A stretch of DNA of 42,916 nucleotides from JAQVEM01 sp034660395 (GTDB lineage: Bacteria; Actinomycetota; Humimicrobiia; Humimicrobiales; Humimicrobiaceae), in NCBI GenBank assembly GCA_034660395.1, contig JAYEJA010000104.1:1-42916 (forward strand), given 5' to 3'. Below are positions 16,938 through 25,495 of the stretch, piece after piece (the stretch's first letter is position 1; each line of letters opens with the position of its first letter). Position numbers and translations under genes: made by a program. The notes beneath the pieces are model-generated. The model made no database searches, was not told the DNA's origin, and worked only from the letters and a program-made list of their open reading frames with translations.

Positions 16938-18137
16938 ATGTTCAATAAAAAAACAATAGAGGATATAGAGGTCGGGAATAAGAAGGTACTGGTAAGGGTA
17001 GATTACAATGTTCCCCTTGATGATAAGCTTAATATTACTGATGATACCAGAATAAAATTGTCGCTAAAAACTGTAAATTATCTTATTGAAAAGAAAGCCA
17101 AAGTTATCCTGATGTCTCATCTCGGAAGACCAAAAGGGGTTGTTGAAGATAAATTAAGACTGGACCCGGTTGCGAAGAGACTCAGCCAGTTAATAGGAAA
17201 AGATGTTAAAAAATTTGACCGGGTTTATTCAGAAGAGATTAAAAACTACATAGATAATGAAATGAGCTATGGCGAAGTCGTAATGCTGGAAAACTTAAGG
17301 TTTGACCCTGGTGAGAAAGCTAATGATAATAAATTGTCGGAATCCCTGGCTTCTCTGGCTGATATTTATGTTAATGATGCATTTGGTGCTGCCCATAGGG
17401 CTCATGCATCTGTTAAGGGTGTGACGGAGCATCTTCCGGCGGTTGCGGGCTTTTTAATTAAGAAGGAAGTAGAAATTCTTACATCTCTGCTTGAATCGCC
17501 TGAGAGGCCGTTTTTAGCAATACTGGGCGGAAGCAAAGTTTCGGACAAAATAAAGGTTATCAAGAATTTACTTGGAAAAGTTAATAGTTTAATACTTGGC
17601 GGAGGAATGACTTACACCTTTTTAAAAGCGAAGGGATACGAGATAGGCAAATCAATTTGTGAGGATGACCAGATTGGTTTTGCCGGGGAGATGCTTGCAG
17701 AAGCAGAGAAAAAAAATGTCAGGTTATTATTGCCTCTGGATATCGTGATAGCGAAGGAATTTGACAGTGAGTCTGAAAAGAAGCTGGTTTCGGTACAATC
17801 GATTCCGGTAGAGTGGATGGGTATGGATATCGGCGACAAAAGTATAGAAATATTTAAGAATGAAATTTTAAATGCAGGGACTATATTCTGGAACGGACCG
17901 GTGGGAGTTTTTGAATGGAAAAATTTTTCTAATGGTACGAAGAAAATAGCTGAAGCTGTTGCCGAAAGTGATGCTGTTACAGTGGCAGGAGGCGGAGATA
18001 CTCTGGCCGCATTAAAGAAATATAGTCTGACTTCAAAATTGTCGCATGTGTCAAGCGGCGGAGGAGCGTCTATGGAGCTTCTTGAAGGCAGTGAATTGCC
18101 TGGTATATCATCTCTTTTAGATAAAAGTATAAGGTAA
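16938..18137 (+). CDS. pgk: Phosphoglycerate kinase
   Basis: It makes ATP from 1,3-bisphosphoglycerate. The family blocks are VRVDYNVPL, SHLGRPKG, ENLRFDPGEK, NDAFGAAHRAHAS, LGGSKVSDKI, NGPVGVFE and GGGDTLAAL, ending in SSGGGASMELLEG. ATG 16938 is chosen because MFNKKTIEDIEV is the normal N-terminus and GGTGAT lies just upstream. In-frame TTG 16926 and GTG 16929 are less likely. This gives 399 residues, the usual length. tpiA follows after 37 nt. Confidence 0.96.
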   Translation: MFNKKTIEDIEVGNKKVLVRVDYNVPLDDKLNITDDTRIKLSLKTVNYLIEKKAKVILMSHLGRPKGVVEDKLRLDPVAKRLSQLIGKDVKKFDRVYSEEIKNYIDNEMSYGEVVMLENLRFDPGEKANDNKLSESLASLADIYVNDAFGAAHRAHASVKGVTEHLPAVAGFLIKKEVEILTSLLESPERPFLAILGGSKVSDKIKVIKNLLGKVNSLILGGGMTYTFLKAKGYEIGKSICEDDQIGFAGEMLAEAEKKNVRLLLPLDIVIAKEFDSESEKKLVSVQSIPVEWMGMDIGDKSIEIFKNEILNAGTIFWNGPVGVFEWKNFSNGTKKIAEAVAESDAVTVAGGGDTLAALKKYSLTSKLSHVSSGGGASMELLEGSELPGISSLLDKSIR

Positions 18138-18174
18138 TTTAAGATAGGCAAATTAAAAAGAAAGGATTAATATT

Positions 18175-18930
18175 ATGAGGAAACCTTTTATATCCGGGAA
18201 CTGGAAGATGAATATGACTCATAAGAAGGCCGTAAGTTTTATGCAGGATCTCGGATACAAATACAAAAACAAAAATAATTGTGAAGTGGCGGTATTTCCA
18301 CCTTTCACGGCGCTGAGAAGTGTAAAGACAATAATTGATTCTGATAATCTTAATATAGGACTTGGTGCCCAGAATATGCACTATGAATCAAAGGGAGCAT
18401 TTACCGGAGAAATTTCGCCTGAGATGTTGAAGACACTTGGTGTCGAATACGTGATAATCGGACACAGTGAAAGAAGGCAGTATTTTAGTGAGACTGATGA
18501 ACTAGTTAACAAGAAAATCTTTTCTGCTTTAAAGGAAGGCATTAAGCCAATTATATGTATTGGTGAAACACTGGATATAAGGGAAAGCGGAAAGGCGGAT
18601 GAATATGTAATTGGCCAGTTAAAAAAAGGCCTTGAAGGTGTTGACAACGAAGATATTGGAAAGATAACAATTGCATATGAGCCGATATGGGCAATAGGCA
18701 CAGGGAAAACTGCAACGTCCGAGGATGCGAACAGCATGTGTCTGTCAATAAGAAAAAACATAGAAAAATTATATAACAAGAGGATTTCCGAGAATTGTAG
18801 AATTTTATACGGAGGGAGTGTCAAGCCCTCAAACGTTACAGAGCTTATGGGAATGTCGGATATAGATGGAGCTCTTGTAGGGGGTGCAAGTATAAAAGCG
18901 GATGATTTTATGGAAATAATCAATTACTAA
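18175..18930 (+). CDS. tpiA: Triose-phosphate isomerase
   Basis: It interconverts dihydroxyacetone phosphate and glyceraldehyde 3-phosphate. GNWKMN holds the phosphate-binding lysine. The catalytic pair is H97 in GHSERR and E169 in YEPIWAIGTGKTA. The C-terminal phosphate loop is YGGSVKPSN with GALVGGAS. It has 251 residues. A ribosome site AAAGGA precedes ATG 18175. gpmI begins 7 nt after its stop. Confidence 0.97.
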   Translation: MRKPFISGNWKMNMTHKKAVSFMQDLGYKYKNKNNCEVAVFPPFTALRSVKTIIDSDNLNIGLGAQNMHYESKGAFTGEISPEMLKTLGVEYVIIGHSERRQYFSETDELVNKKIFSALKEGIKPIICIGETLDIRESGKADEYVIGQLKKGLEGVDNEDIGKITIAYEPIWAIGTGKTATSEDANSMCLSIRKNIEKLYNKRISENCRILYGGSVKPSNVTELMGMSDIDGALVGGASIKADDFMEIINY

Positions 18931-18937
18931 ATTATTA

Positions 18938-20503
18938 ATGGGAAGAAGGAATAAAATTAAAAGACCAGCATGTTTGATAATAATGGATGGATGGGGGTTA
19001 TCGGAAGAATCCAGAGGAAATGCGGTAAAAACAGCTAAAACTCCTAATATTGATAATTATTATAAAATTTATCCTCATGTAAAGTTGAAGCCGTCCGGAG
19101 AAGCTGTAGGACTTCCGGAAGGACAGATGGGTAATTCAGAAGTAGGACATCTGAATATTGGAGCAGGCAGGGTAGTTTACCAGGAATTTACAAGAATAAA
19201 TAAGGCAATCAAGGAAGGTACTTTTTTTGAAAATAAAATACTTCTGAGTACTTTAAAGGATGCAAAAGAAAATGGAAAGTCGCTCCATATAATGGGCCTG
19301 GTATCGGACGGCGGGGTACACAGCCACATCAGGCACCTCAAAGCGCTGATTGGCCTGGCAGCAGAAAAAGAAGTAGAAAATCTATTTATACACGCTTTTC
19401 TGGACGGAAGAGACGTACCGCCAAGAAGTGCTATTCCTTATTTAAATGAAGTTGATGATTATCTGAAAAAGAAAGGGTCTGGCCGGATAGCTACTATAAG
19501 CGGAAGATATTATAGCATGGACAGGGATAACAGATGGGACAGGACTAAGAAAAGCTATGATGCTCTTGCATACAGGGAAGGCAGAAAATTTAAGAGGGCT
19601 GCAGAGGTTGTCGAATCATCATATGATGATGGAGTAGATGATGAATTTTTAGTTCCGGCTATAGTTGAATGTAAGGATGAGGAAAAGGCGAAGATAAGTT
19701 CAGGTGACTCCGTAATATTCTTTAATTTCAGGCCGGATAGGGCCCGACAGATTACCAGTGCTTTTATAAGCGGTAAGGAGTTTGATAAGTTTGACAGAGG
19801 GCAGAATCCGCCGAAGGTTTATTTTGTTTCAATGACACAGTACGATAAGGAATATAGAATTCCTGTTGCTTTTCCACCTGCTAAAATAGTAAATACCCTG
19901 GGAGAAGTTCTGTCCGATAATAAATTAAAACAGTTAAGGATTGCCGAAACAGAGAAATATGCGCATGTAACTTTTTTCTTCAATGGTGGAGTCGAGAAGC
20001 CGTATGATGGGGAAGACAGGGTTCTTATACCTTCTCCAAAGGTTGCGACTTATGATTTAAAACCGGAAATGAGCGCATATGAAGTTACTGACGAAGTAAT
20101 AAACAGGATTAAATCAAAAAAATATGATGTTATTATATTGAATTTTGCAAATCCTGACATGGTAGGTCATACGGGAGTCATGGATGCAGCTGTGAAAGCA
20201 GTTAAAACAGTAGATGAATGTGTGGAAAAGGTTAATAAAGAATTAATTAAAAATGGGGGTATTGCATTAATAACAGCAGACCATGGAAATGCTGAAAAAA
20301 TGATGGATGTTGAAACTGGTAAGGTTATAACTTCTCATTCTACATCACCGGTGCCTTTTATAGTTTGTGATGAGAATTTAAAATTAAAAAAAGATGAGGG
20401 TAACTTTAAATTAAGTGATATTTCTCCTACCATATTGAATATTATCGGAATAAAAAAGCCGGAAGAAATGACAGGGGAATCAATCTTATCCGGTCAGGTG
20501 TAA
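18938..20503 (+). CDS. gpmI: Cofactor-independent phosphoglycerate mutase
   Basis: This is the manganese enzyme of the alkaline phosphatase superfamily that converts 3- to 2-phosphoglycerate. IMDGWGLSE carries a metal-binding aspartate. S67 in GQMGNSEVGH is the phosphorylated serine. Other blocks are GLVSDGGVHSH, HAFLDGRDVPP, NFRPDRARQ, NFANPDMVGHTG and TADHGNAEKM. 521 residues is typical. Its place between tpiA and secG adds one gene to the usual gap-pgk-tpiA-secG order. No enolase gene follows. Confidence 0.97.
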   Translation: MGRRNKIKRPACLIIMDGWGLSEESRGNAVKTAKTPNIDNYYKIYPHVKLKPSGEAVGLPEGQMGNSEVGHLNIGAGRVVYQEFTRINKAIKEGTFFENKILLSTLKDAKENGKSLHIMGLVSDGGVHSHIRHLKALIGLAAEKEVENLFIHAFLDGRDVPPRSAIPYLNEVDDYLKKKGSGRIATISGRYYSMDRDNRWDRTKKSYDALAYREGRKFKRAAEVVESSYDDGVDDEFLVPAIVECKDEEKAKISSGDSVIFFNFRPDRARQITSAFISGKEFDKFDRGQNPPKVYFVSMTQYDKEYRIPVAFPPAKIVNTLGEVLSDNKLKQLRIAETEKYAHVTFFFNGGVEKPYDGEDRVLIPSPKVATYDLKPEMSAYEVTDEVINRIKSKKYDVIILNFANPDMVGHTGVMDAAVKAVKTVDECVEKVNKELIKNGGIALITADHGNAEKMMDVETGKVITSHSTSPVPFIVCDENLKLKKDEGNFKLSDISPTILNIIGIKKPEEMTGESILSGQV

Positions 20504-20558
20504 TTTAAATTGCCGTTTCTGTATATTGGTTTAAAAAAGTTAGATATGATATAAAATA

Positions 20559-20588
20559 TTGTTTATAATAATGTTTATCTGTTAAAAT
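20559..20588 (+). promoter_or_regulatory. Possible promoter of secG
   Basis: TTGTTT (20559-20564) and TAAAAT (20583-20588) are separated by 18 nt, about 53 nt before the secG ATG. The hexamers are weak and the region is A+T-rich, so this is only a candidate. Confidence 0.3.
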
Positions 20589-20641
20589 ATAGACCAAAAA
20601 AAATTAAGGCATTAATCGTAATTTTGGAGGTATAAAAAAAT

Positions 20642-20875
20642 ATGGGCTCTGTTTTACTGAATGTTATATTTGCTATTCATATTACTGTAAGTCTGGGATT
20701 GATACTTCTTATCCTTCTTCACGCAGGAAGGGGAGGGGGGGTATCCGGCCTTTTCTCGGGTATGGCAGAAACTTTTGACGGCACGGGAATCGTGGAAAAG
20801 AATCTTGATAGAATTACTATTATACTGGGGGTAATTTTTGCAGTTACCACTGTAGTTTTATATATGCTTTTATAG
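20642..20875 (+). CDS. secG: Preprotein translocase subunit SecG
   Basis: A 77-residue protein with two membrane spans (LNVIFAIHITVSLGLILLILL and ITIILGVIFAVTTVVLYML). The loop between them, HAGRGGGVSGLFSG, is the SecG signature. SecG assists SecYE in moving proteins across the membrane. A strong TTTTGGAGG site precedes ATG 20642. Lying behind the triose-phosphate genes is standard for Gram-positive bacteria. Confidence 0.95.
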   Translation: MGSVLLNVIFAIHITVSLGLILLILLHAGRGGGVSGLFSGMAETFDGTGIVEKNLDRITIILGVIFAVTTVVLYMLL

Positions 20876-21053
20876 ATTATTGTAAATTACAGGGTTATTA
20901 ATTAGAGTTAAAATAAAAATTACTGCTACGAAAGCCAACACTGCATTTTTAGAATATAAAGAAGGAATCATTAAACCTTATATCTAAGGTTGGGCAATGG
21001 ATTCAATAAAGACCTCTATTTTTGGCCGTTTTAACTTAAAAAGGAGGAAGCAA

Positions 21054-21104
21054 ATTTTTAACGATATGCCTGTTGCGTTGCCGGAGTTCATAGTTTTAAA
21101 GTAA
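21054..21104 (+). other. Possible 16-codon leader ORF with perfect ribosome site and ATT start
   Basis: AAGGAGG at 21041-21047 is followed after exactly 6 nt by ATT (21054). The frame reads IFNDMPVALPEFIVLK and stops at 21102; ATG 21066 is in the same frame. No long gene begins here. The spacing equals that seen before the non-canonical starts of coaE and infC. It may be a leader peptide of the lipoprotein gene at 21145, the start of a decayed gene, or chance. The rest of 20876-21144 shows nothing I can name. Confidence 0.25.
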
Positions 21105-21144
21105 ATAAGTATATTAGATAAGGCTAGAATTACTGAAATTTATC

Positions 21145-22878
21145 ATGAAAAAGTTTAAAAAAATAATGGCATATTTCGTATTTATTACGATAATTTGTAT
21201 GAATATTCTGTTATGTTCATGTGATTATAGTAAAATTGAATTGCTTGCATCCATAGATGACGAGAATGTGACCGGAAGCGGAGAAGAGATTCAAGAAGAA
21301 TCAAGAATAATATATAGTAAGGAATTTTTCCTGGCACAAAAGGAAGAACAGTTAAATAAAAACCCCCTTGGTGATTTAAATATAAGGAAAGCTGTATTTT
21401 ATGCGATAGACAGGGAGAGGATTGTTGAAGAGCTATACGGCAAATATAATGAGGTTATTAACAGTCTTTTCGCGCAAGGTTCTTTTTATTCCAGTCAATC
21501 ATGGAGCCAATATGATTATAACCCCGATAAGGCAGTAGAACTTTTAAACAGGGCGGGATATGGGGTTGATAATCCTCTTTATGTTACTATAGGTTCAATT
21601 TCTAATAGTGAGACGAAAGATATGATAGAAGAATTTATAAAGGAAGACCTGGGTAAAATTGGAATTAAAATATGGGTATTTAATAAGCCTTCAGAGGAGT
21701 GGTATGGAGATTGTGTGGGCAATGGAGAGTATGAGATGGGATTATGGTCTGTCTATAATTTTAATGGAAGCAGCTTAAATTATAGCTTTAATTCCGTGAA
21801 GATACCGCCAATGTTAACGGAGGATAACAAAAACTGTGAAAACTTTTACTGGTATGGCAACCAGGAAGTAGACTTGATACTTGAAGACCTTGAAAGCGAG
21901 GATAATATTGAGGAGAGGAAAAAATTATTCGGGAATCTGCAGGATCTGGTAGCTGATGATGCAGTGGTATTACCCTTGTATAGCCGGATATATGCAATTG
22001 TCTTTAATAATGAAAAGATAGAAGAGTTAGATGTAAGCGTTAAGAATAATGAGTTTTTTTTTGATCTTGAAAGCTGGGTTTTAAATGATGACTGGCATCA
22101 TGCAGATTCCGAAGATAATGAGATTGTTGTAGGTTGCAGAGATGAGGATTATGATTTATATAATTTGCTGGGCGGAGATTTTATTAGTGATCTGATGATT
22201 AAAGGTCTGTGGCGATTGAATGAAATAGGTGAATATGAAAATTTTCTGGTTAGTGCAGAAAGTTACCAGGGAAACAGGATAACAAGTGTTTACAATAAAA
22301 AGATTAATGTTGTTCTTAAGGATGAAATATTCTGGCAGAATGGTGAGCCGATTACTTCAGAAGATATTAAGTATAGTTATGATGTCATACTTGAAAATGA
22401 AGGAATCATTGATAATTATGAAGATTACTTAAAAATCGAAGATATTGAAATTATAAATGAAAAGGAATTTAATATACTACTTAAGGAATACATAAGTGAT
22501 TACAGAAAGCTGTTTGGATTTATAATGCCGGCAGGGTTTCTTGAGGAGAAAGATATTACCAGCATTTCTGTAAATGATATAGTATCAAATGGGCCTTATA
22601 AATTGGGTAAGTATGATAAGGATAGTTACTTATTGCTGGAGAAGAATGAATATTATTTTGAGGAAATATCCGGTATTCATGATATAAGAATTGTTTTTGA
22701 CACTGATATAAATAATCTTATCGGTATGCTTGAAGATAAAGAAGTAGATATACTGAGTGTTCCTTTTGATCTAACACTGGTAAGCAGACTGGACGAGGGT
22801 AAAGATTTTGGTTTGCTTATAAAACCGGGTAATATGATTGAGCAGTTAGCTTTATGTCTGAAACCTAAAGAGGAATAA
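21145..22878 (+). CDS. Lipoprotein of the oligopeptide-binding family (SBP_bac_5) with its halves in swapped order
   Basis: Residues 1-26 look like a lipoprotein signal ending at C26 (ILLCSC), so the protein should be anchored outside the membrane. Residues about 64-320 match the C-terminal half of family-5 substrate-binding proteins: NPLGDLNIRKAVFYAIDRERI, DYNPDKAVELLNRAGYG, then the late block ERKKLFGNLQDLVADDAVVLPLY (read in two parts). Residues about 325-577 match the N-terminal half: NEIVVGCRDEDYD, VVLKDEIFWQNGEPITSED, NGPYKLGKY, EDKEVDILSVP and EQLALCLKPKEE. Joining the C-terminus to the N-terminus at the shared KEE would recreate a normal protein. So this is either a circular permutation or the fused inner halves of a tandem pair. 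No permease or ATPase genes are nearby. The family is clear; the ligand is unknown. Confidence 0.82.
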   Translation: MKKFKKIMAYFVFITIICMNILLCSCDYSKIELLASIDDENVTGSGEEIQEESRIIYSKEFFLAQKEEQLNKNPLGDLNIRKAVFYAIDRERIVEELYGKYNEVINSLFAQGSFYSSQSWSQYDYNPDKAVELLNRAGYGVDNPLYVTIGSISNSETKDMIEEFIKEDLGKIGIKIWVFNKPSEEWYGDCVGNGEYEMGLWSVYNFNGSSLNYSFNSVKIPPMLTEDNKNCENFYWYGNQEVDLILEDLESEDNIEERKKLFGNLQDLVADDAVVLPLYSRIYAIVFNNEKIEELDVSVKNNEFFFDLESWVLNDDWHHADSEDNEIVVGCRDEDYDLYNLLGGDFISDLMIKGLWRLNEIGEYENFLVSAESYQGNRITSVYNKKINVVLKDEIFWQNGEPITSEDIKYSYDVILENEGIIDNYEDYLKIEDIEIINEKEFNILLKEYISDYRKLFGFIMPAGFLEEKDITSISVNDIVSNGPYKLGKYDKDSYLLLEKNEYYFEEISGIHDIRIVFDTDINNLIGMLEDKEVDILSVPFDLTLVSRLDEGKDFGLLIKPGNMIEQLALCLKPKEE

Positions 22879-22920
22879 ATATTGTTTTTAGATTTAAATA
22901 AATATAAAAAAAGTTAAAGA

Positions 22921-22947
22921 AAGTATTTTAAATGCATTAAAATACTT
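22921..22947. repeat. Perfect 11-bp inverted repeat touching the tRNA-Leu promoter
   Basis: AAGTATTTTAA and TTAAAATACTT flank ATGCA. The right arm runs into the first two bases of the -35 hexamer of the tRNA-Leu(GAG) promoter. It may be an operator or a G+C-poor terminator for the lipoprotein gene ending at 22878. No T run follows directly. Confidence 0.5.
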
Positions 22948-22974
22948 GATGAAAACTTAATAAAAATATATTAT
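22946..22974 (+). promoter_or_regulatory. Promoter of tRNA-Leu(GAG)
   Basis: TTGATG (22946-22951) and TATTAT (22969-22974) are 17 nt apart, placing the start about 3 nt before the tRNA. The layout is the same as at tRNA-Leu(CAA). Confidence 0.6.
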
Positions 22975-22983
22975 TTTCTTTGT

Positions 22984-23072
<89 letters not shown>

Positions 23073-23115
23073 TTAAATTTAACGATTGTGGTTTAAACGA
23101 TGAATTTAATTTAAT

Positions 23116-23144
23116 GGAAAACATGCCGGAAGCGCATGTTTTCC
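23116..23144. terminator. Perfect 11-bp hairpin between converging tRNA-Leu and TPR gene
   Basis: GGAAAACATGC and GCATGTTTTCC flank a 7-nt loop. The tRNA gene reads into it from the left and the minus-strand TPR gene from the right, so a two-way terminator is the natural reading. There is no good T run on either side. A second, A+T-rich inverted repeat (CCATTAAATT at 23070, AATTTAATGG at 23108) lies just left of it and includes the tRNA CCA end. Confidence 0.5.
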
Positions 23145-23162
23145 GGGACTTGAAAAGATGGA

Positions 23163-23576
23163 CTATTCTATCTCTTCGGCTTTTTTGATTGCAAATTCTG
23201 CTTCTTTATATTTACCCTGTTTTTTTAATAATATATGGAGTATTTTCCAGGCATCCTTATTTCTATCATCTAATTTTATTAAATCTCTTATAGTCTTTTC
23301 TGCCTGTGAATATTTATTTTGCTTGAATAGGGTAGCGCCAAGACATAGCAATGCATCAATATATTTATTATCTAAATCCAGGGCTTCCTTGCAGGCAAGT
23401 TCGGATTCGTCATATTTCCCCTGCTTGTAAAAGCTAATACCATAATAATACCACGCTTCCTTAAACTTCCTATCCATTTTAATGGCATTATGGCAGGCTC
23501 TTATTACCTCCTCATATTTACTCTGTTTACTAAGTATTTCTATAAAGTAAACCCATGCATCTTTTTCATTTTCCAT
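23163..23576 (-). CDS. Small tetratricopeptide repeat protein
   Basis: This 137-residue protein is made of about three to four TPR units: AWVYFIEILSKQSKYEEVIRA, AWYYYGISFYKQGKYDESELA (each with the next helix), ALLCLGATLFKQNKYSQAE and AWKILHILLKKQGKYKEAE. Each shows the W/L-G-Y-A spacing of the fold. There is no signal peptide and no catalytic domain, so it is probably a cytosolic protein-binding adaptor whose partner is unknown. I chose ATG 23576 because AAGGA ends at 23589 (reading leftward), directly against the alternative TTG at 23588. That ribosome site sits in a small TCCTT/AAGGA hairpin, which might dampen translation. A longer AATAGTTT/AAACTATT hairpin lies just upstream. Confidence 0.8.
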   Translation of the reverse strand: MENEKDAWVYFIEILSKQSKYEEVIRACHNAIKMDRKFKEAWYYYGISFYKQGKYDESELACKEALDLDNKYIDALLCLGATLFKQNKYSQAEKTIRDLIKLDDRNKDAWKILHILLKKQGKYKEAEFAIKKAEEIE

Positions 23577-24028
23577 AATTAGAGCCAATCCTTAAAAAGG
23601 AATAGTTTTTTAAATTAAACTATTAATTGATATTATATTTAAATAATTACAGTTATTAATTATACTTATAAAAATTTTATATGTAATATTTTTTTTTATC
23701 AACTATAACAGTTTTTTAAACTTCTCCAGAATATTTTTCTGTGAATCATATTTATAACATCAGTTTTATTCTGTTCTGTTTATTATATAGATTATTTATT
23801 TTTTATATTCTTTAGCAATTATAGATTATAAAAGGGTATATTAAAAATAATCATTTTTTATAATAGATTAGCTCCTGGGAGTTATTTTAACTATTTGAAT
23901 TCAAAATATTTAAGACTACAGGTTACGTCGATAAATTATTTGTTATAATAGAAACCGGTTATATAATAATAATGTAATGTCATTTCGGGTACATGTATCG
24001 ATAACTATTAAAAATACCGGGAAAGATT
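23577..24028. other. Divergent, very A+T-rich intergenic region
   Basis: About 450 nt separate the divergent TPR and radical SAM genes. I see no coding frame with family resemblance, no RNA gene and no repeat array. It holds the two small hairpins before the TPR start and an extended -10 promoter (TGTTATAAT, 23941-23949) before the radical SAM gene. Confidence 0.6.
23941..23949 (+). promoter_or_regulatory. Extended -10 promoter ahead of the radical SAM gene
   Basis: TGTTATAAT is a perfect extended -10 (TGnTATAAT). No good -35 is seen 17 nt upstream (GGTTAC), which extended -10 promoters can do without. It lies about 80 nt before ATG 24029. Confidence 0.4.
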
Positions 24029-25033
24029 ATGAAAGAGGCATATTTATATAAGAAGATTTCAGGTGATAAGATAAGGTGCGACCTCTGTAACCACAGGTGT
24101 GTCATTAGAAATGGTGAAAAGGGTTTTTGCTATGTAAGGCAAAATATTGATGGAGTGCTTTATTCACTTGTTTACAGTAAAATAATTGCTGAAAATTCTG
24201 ATCCTATTGAGAAAAAGCCGCTATTTCATTTTATGCCCGGTACCAGTTCCCTGTCTGTAGCGACAATGGGCTGCAATTTTAGGTGCTTTTACTGCCAGAA
24301 TTACGGAATTTCCCAGGCCCCTTCAGATTTTGACAGAATCAAAGGCAGGGAGGTTACGCCTGAAGAACTGGTGGAACATGCCCTGGCAAATGGCGATAAG
24401 AGCATTTCATACACTTATACGGAACCTACGATATTTTTTGAATATGCATATGATACTGCCAGGCTTGCAAGCAGGAAGGGACTTAAAAATATTTTTGTAA
24501 CAAATGGTTTTATGACCACTGAAAGCCTGGAGATGATAGAGCCGTATCTGGATGCGGCAAATGTAGACTTAAAGAGTTTTTCGAATGATACTTATAAAGA
24601 AAAAATGGGCGGAAGGTTAAAGCCGGTTTTGAACAATATTATTTTAATGAAAAAAATGGGAATCTGGATTGAAGTTACGACACTGGTAATACCCACCATT
24701 AATGATTCAGATAGCGAACTAAAACAAATCGCTGATTTTATAGCCGGTGTAGACAAGGATATACCATGGCATATAAGTGCTTATTATCCAAGCTATAAGT
24801 CAAGTATACCTCCTACAACTCTTGAAAAGATAAAAGAAGCAATTGAAATAGGTAAAAAAGCCGGATTGAAATATATATATGGCGGGAATATTCATGGCAG
24901 CTCATTTGAAAATACGTATTGTCCCGAATGCGGGCGAATATTGATTAAAAGGGAAGGATTCTATGTTTCTGATAATAATTTAAAAAATGGCGCCTGTCCT
25001 TATTGCGGTGAAAAGATAGGTGGTAATTTTTAG
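24029..25033 (+). CDS. amrS: AmmeMemoRadiSam system radical SAM enzyme (PflA-like)
   Basis: The N-terminus carries CDLCNHRCVIRNGEKGFC, the cysteine block that opens this family. The radical SAM cluster motif is CNFRCFYC (C82, C86, C89), followed by QNYGISQ. TYTEPTIFFEY and ANVDLKSFS are conserved SAM-barrel blocks. Near the end two pairs, CPECG and CPYCG, form a zinc ribbon. At 334 residues the length fits. The family usually works with AmrA and AmrB (Memo-like) proteins on an unknown substrate; neither partner lies in this window. It is distinct from true pyruvate formate-lyase activase, which lacks the N-terminal block. Family assignment is strong; the gene symbol is a family label. Confidence 0.85.
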   Translation: MKEAYLYKKISGDKIRCDLCNHRCVIRNGEKGFCYVRQNIDGVLYSLVYSKIIAENSDPIEKKPLFHFMPGTSSLSVATMGCNFRCFYCQNYGISQAPSDFDRIKGREVTPEELVEHALANGDKSISYTYTEPTIFFEYAYDTARLASRKGLKNIFVTNGFMTTESLEMIEPYLDAANVDLKSFSNDTYKEKMGGRLKPVLNNIILMKKMGIWIEVTTLVIPTINDSDSELKQIADFIAGVDKDIPWHISAYYPSYKSSIPPTTLEKIKEAIEIGKKAGLKYIYGGNIHGSSFENTYCPECGRILIKREGFYVSDNNLKNGACPYCGEKIGGNF

Positions 25034-25044
25034 AAAAAGTCAGC

Positions 25045-25073
25045 TTAACTTTTAAAAGGAATTATCATATAAT
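25045..25073 (+). promoter_or_regulatory. Promoter of tRNA-Cys
   Basis: TTAACT (25045-25050) and a perfect TATAAT (25068-25073) are 17 nt apart, about 18 nt before the tRNA. Confidence 0.6.
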
Positions 25074-25091
25074 GTTTTTCTGCTATCAAAA

Positions 25092-25165
<74 letters not shown>

Positions 25166-25495
25166 TATTTAAAAATAAAATTTGTTCTTATTTATTTCAA
25201 ACTGCTGCTTTTTTACCTGAATAAGCTGATAAGGTGCATTTTATATGGTCGGCGTGATAAAGACAGAGGGATTTTTAGGGTTTATATAAGAACAGGGATG
25301 TTGATTTTTTAGCTTATTTATGAAAAAATTGCAACAAATTTTTATTAATATTATTAATAGGATAACTGACTTTAGATTGTGATTTAGGAATAATAAGAAT
25401 ATGGCAGGGATTCTGTTTCTGCTTAAATTGTCTGTAAAAAGTAAATAAAATATACATTTTATATATAAAATAGAGAGAGAAGAAGGGAAGAAGAT
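25166..25495. other. Intergenic region between tRNA-Cys and gdhA
   Basis: About 330 nt of A+T-rich sequence. I see no gene, no family-like translation and no clear terminator. The only feature I can support is a candidate gdhA promoter at 25428-25456. Confidence 0.6.
25428..25456 (+). promoter_or_regulatory. Candidate promoter of gdhA
   Basis: TTGTCT (25428-25433) and TATACA (25451-25456) are 17 nt apart, giving a leader of about 33 nt before ATG 25496. Each hexamer matches the consensus at four of six positions. Confidence 0.4.
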
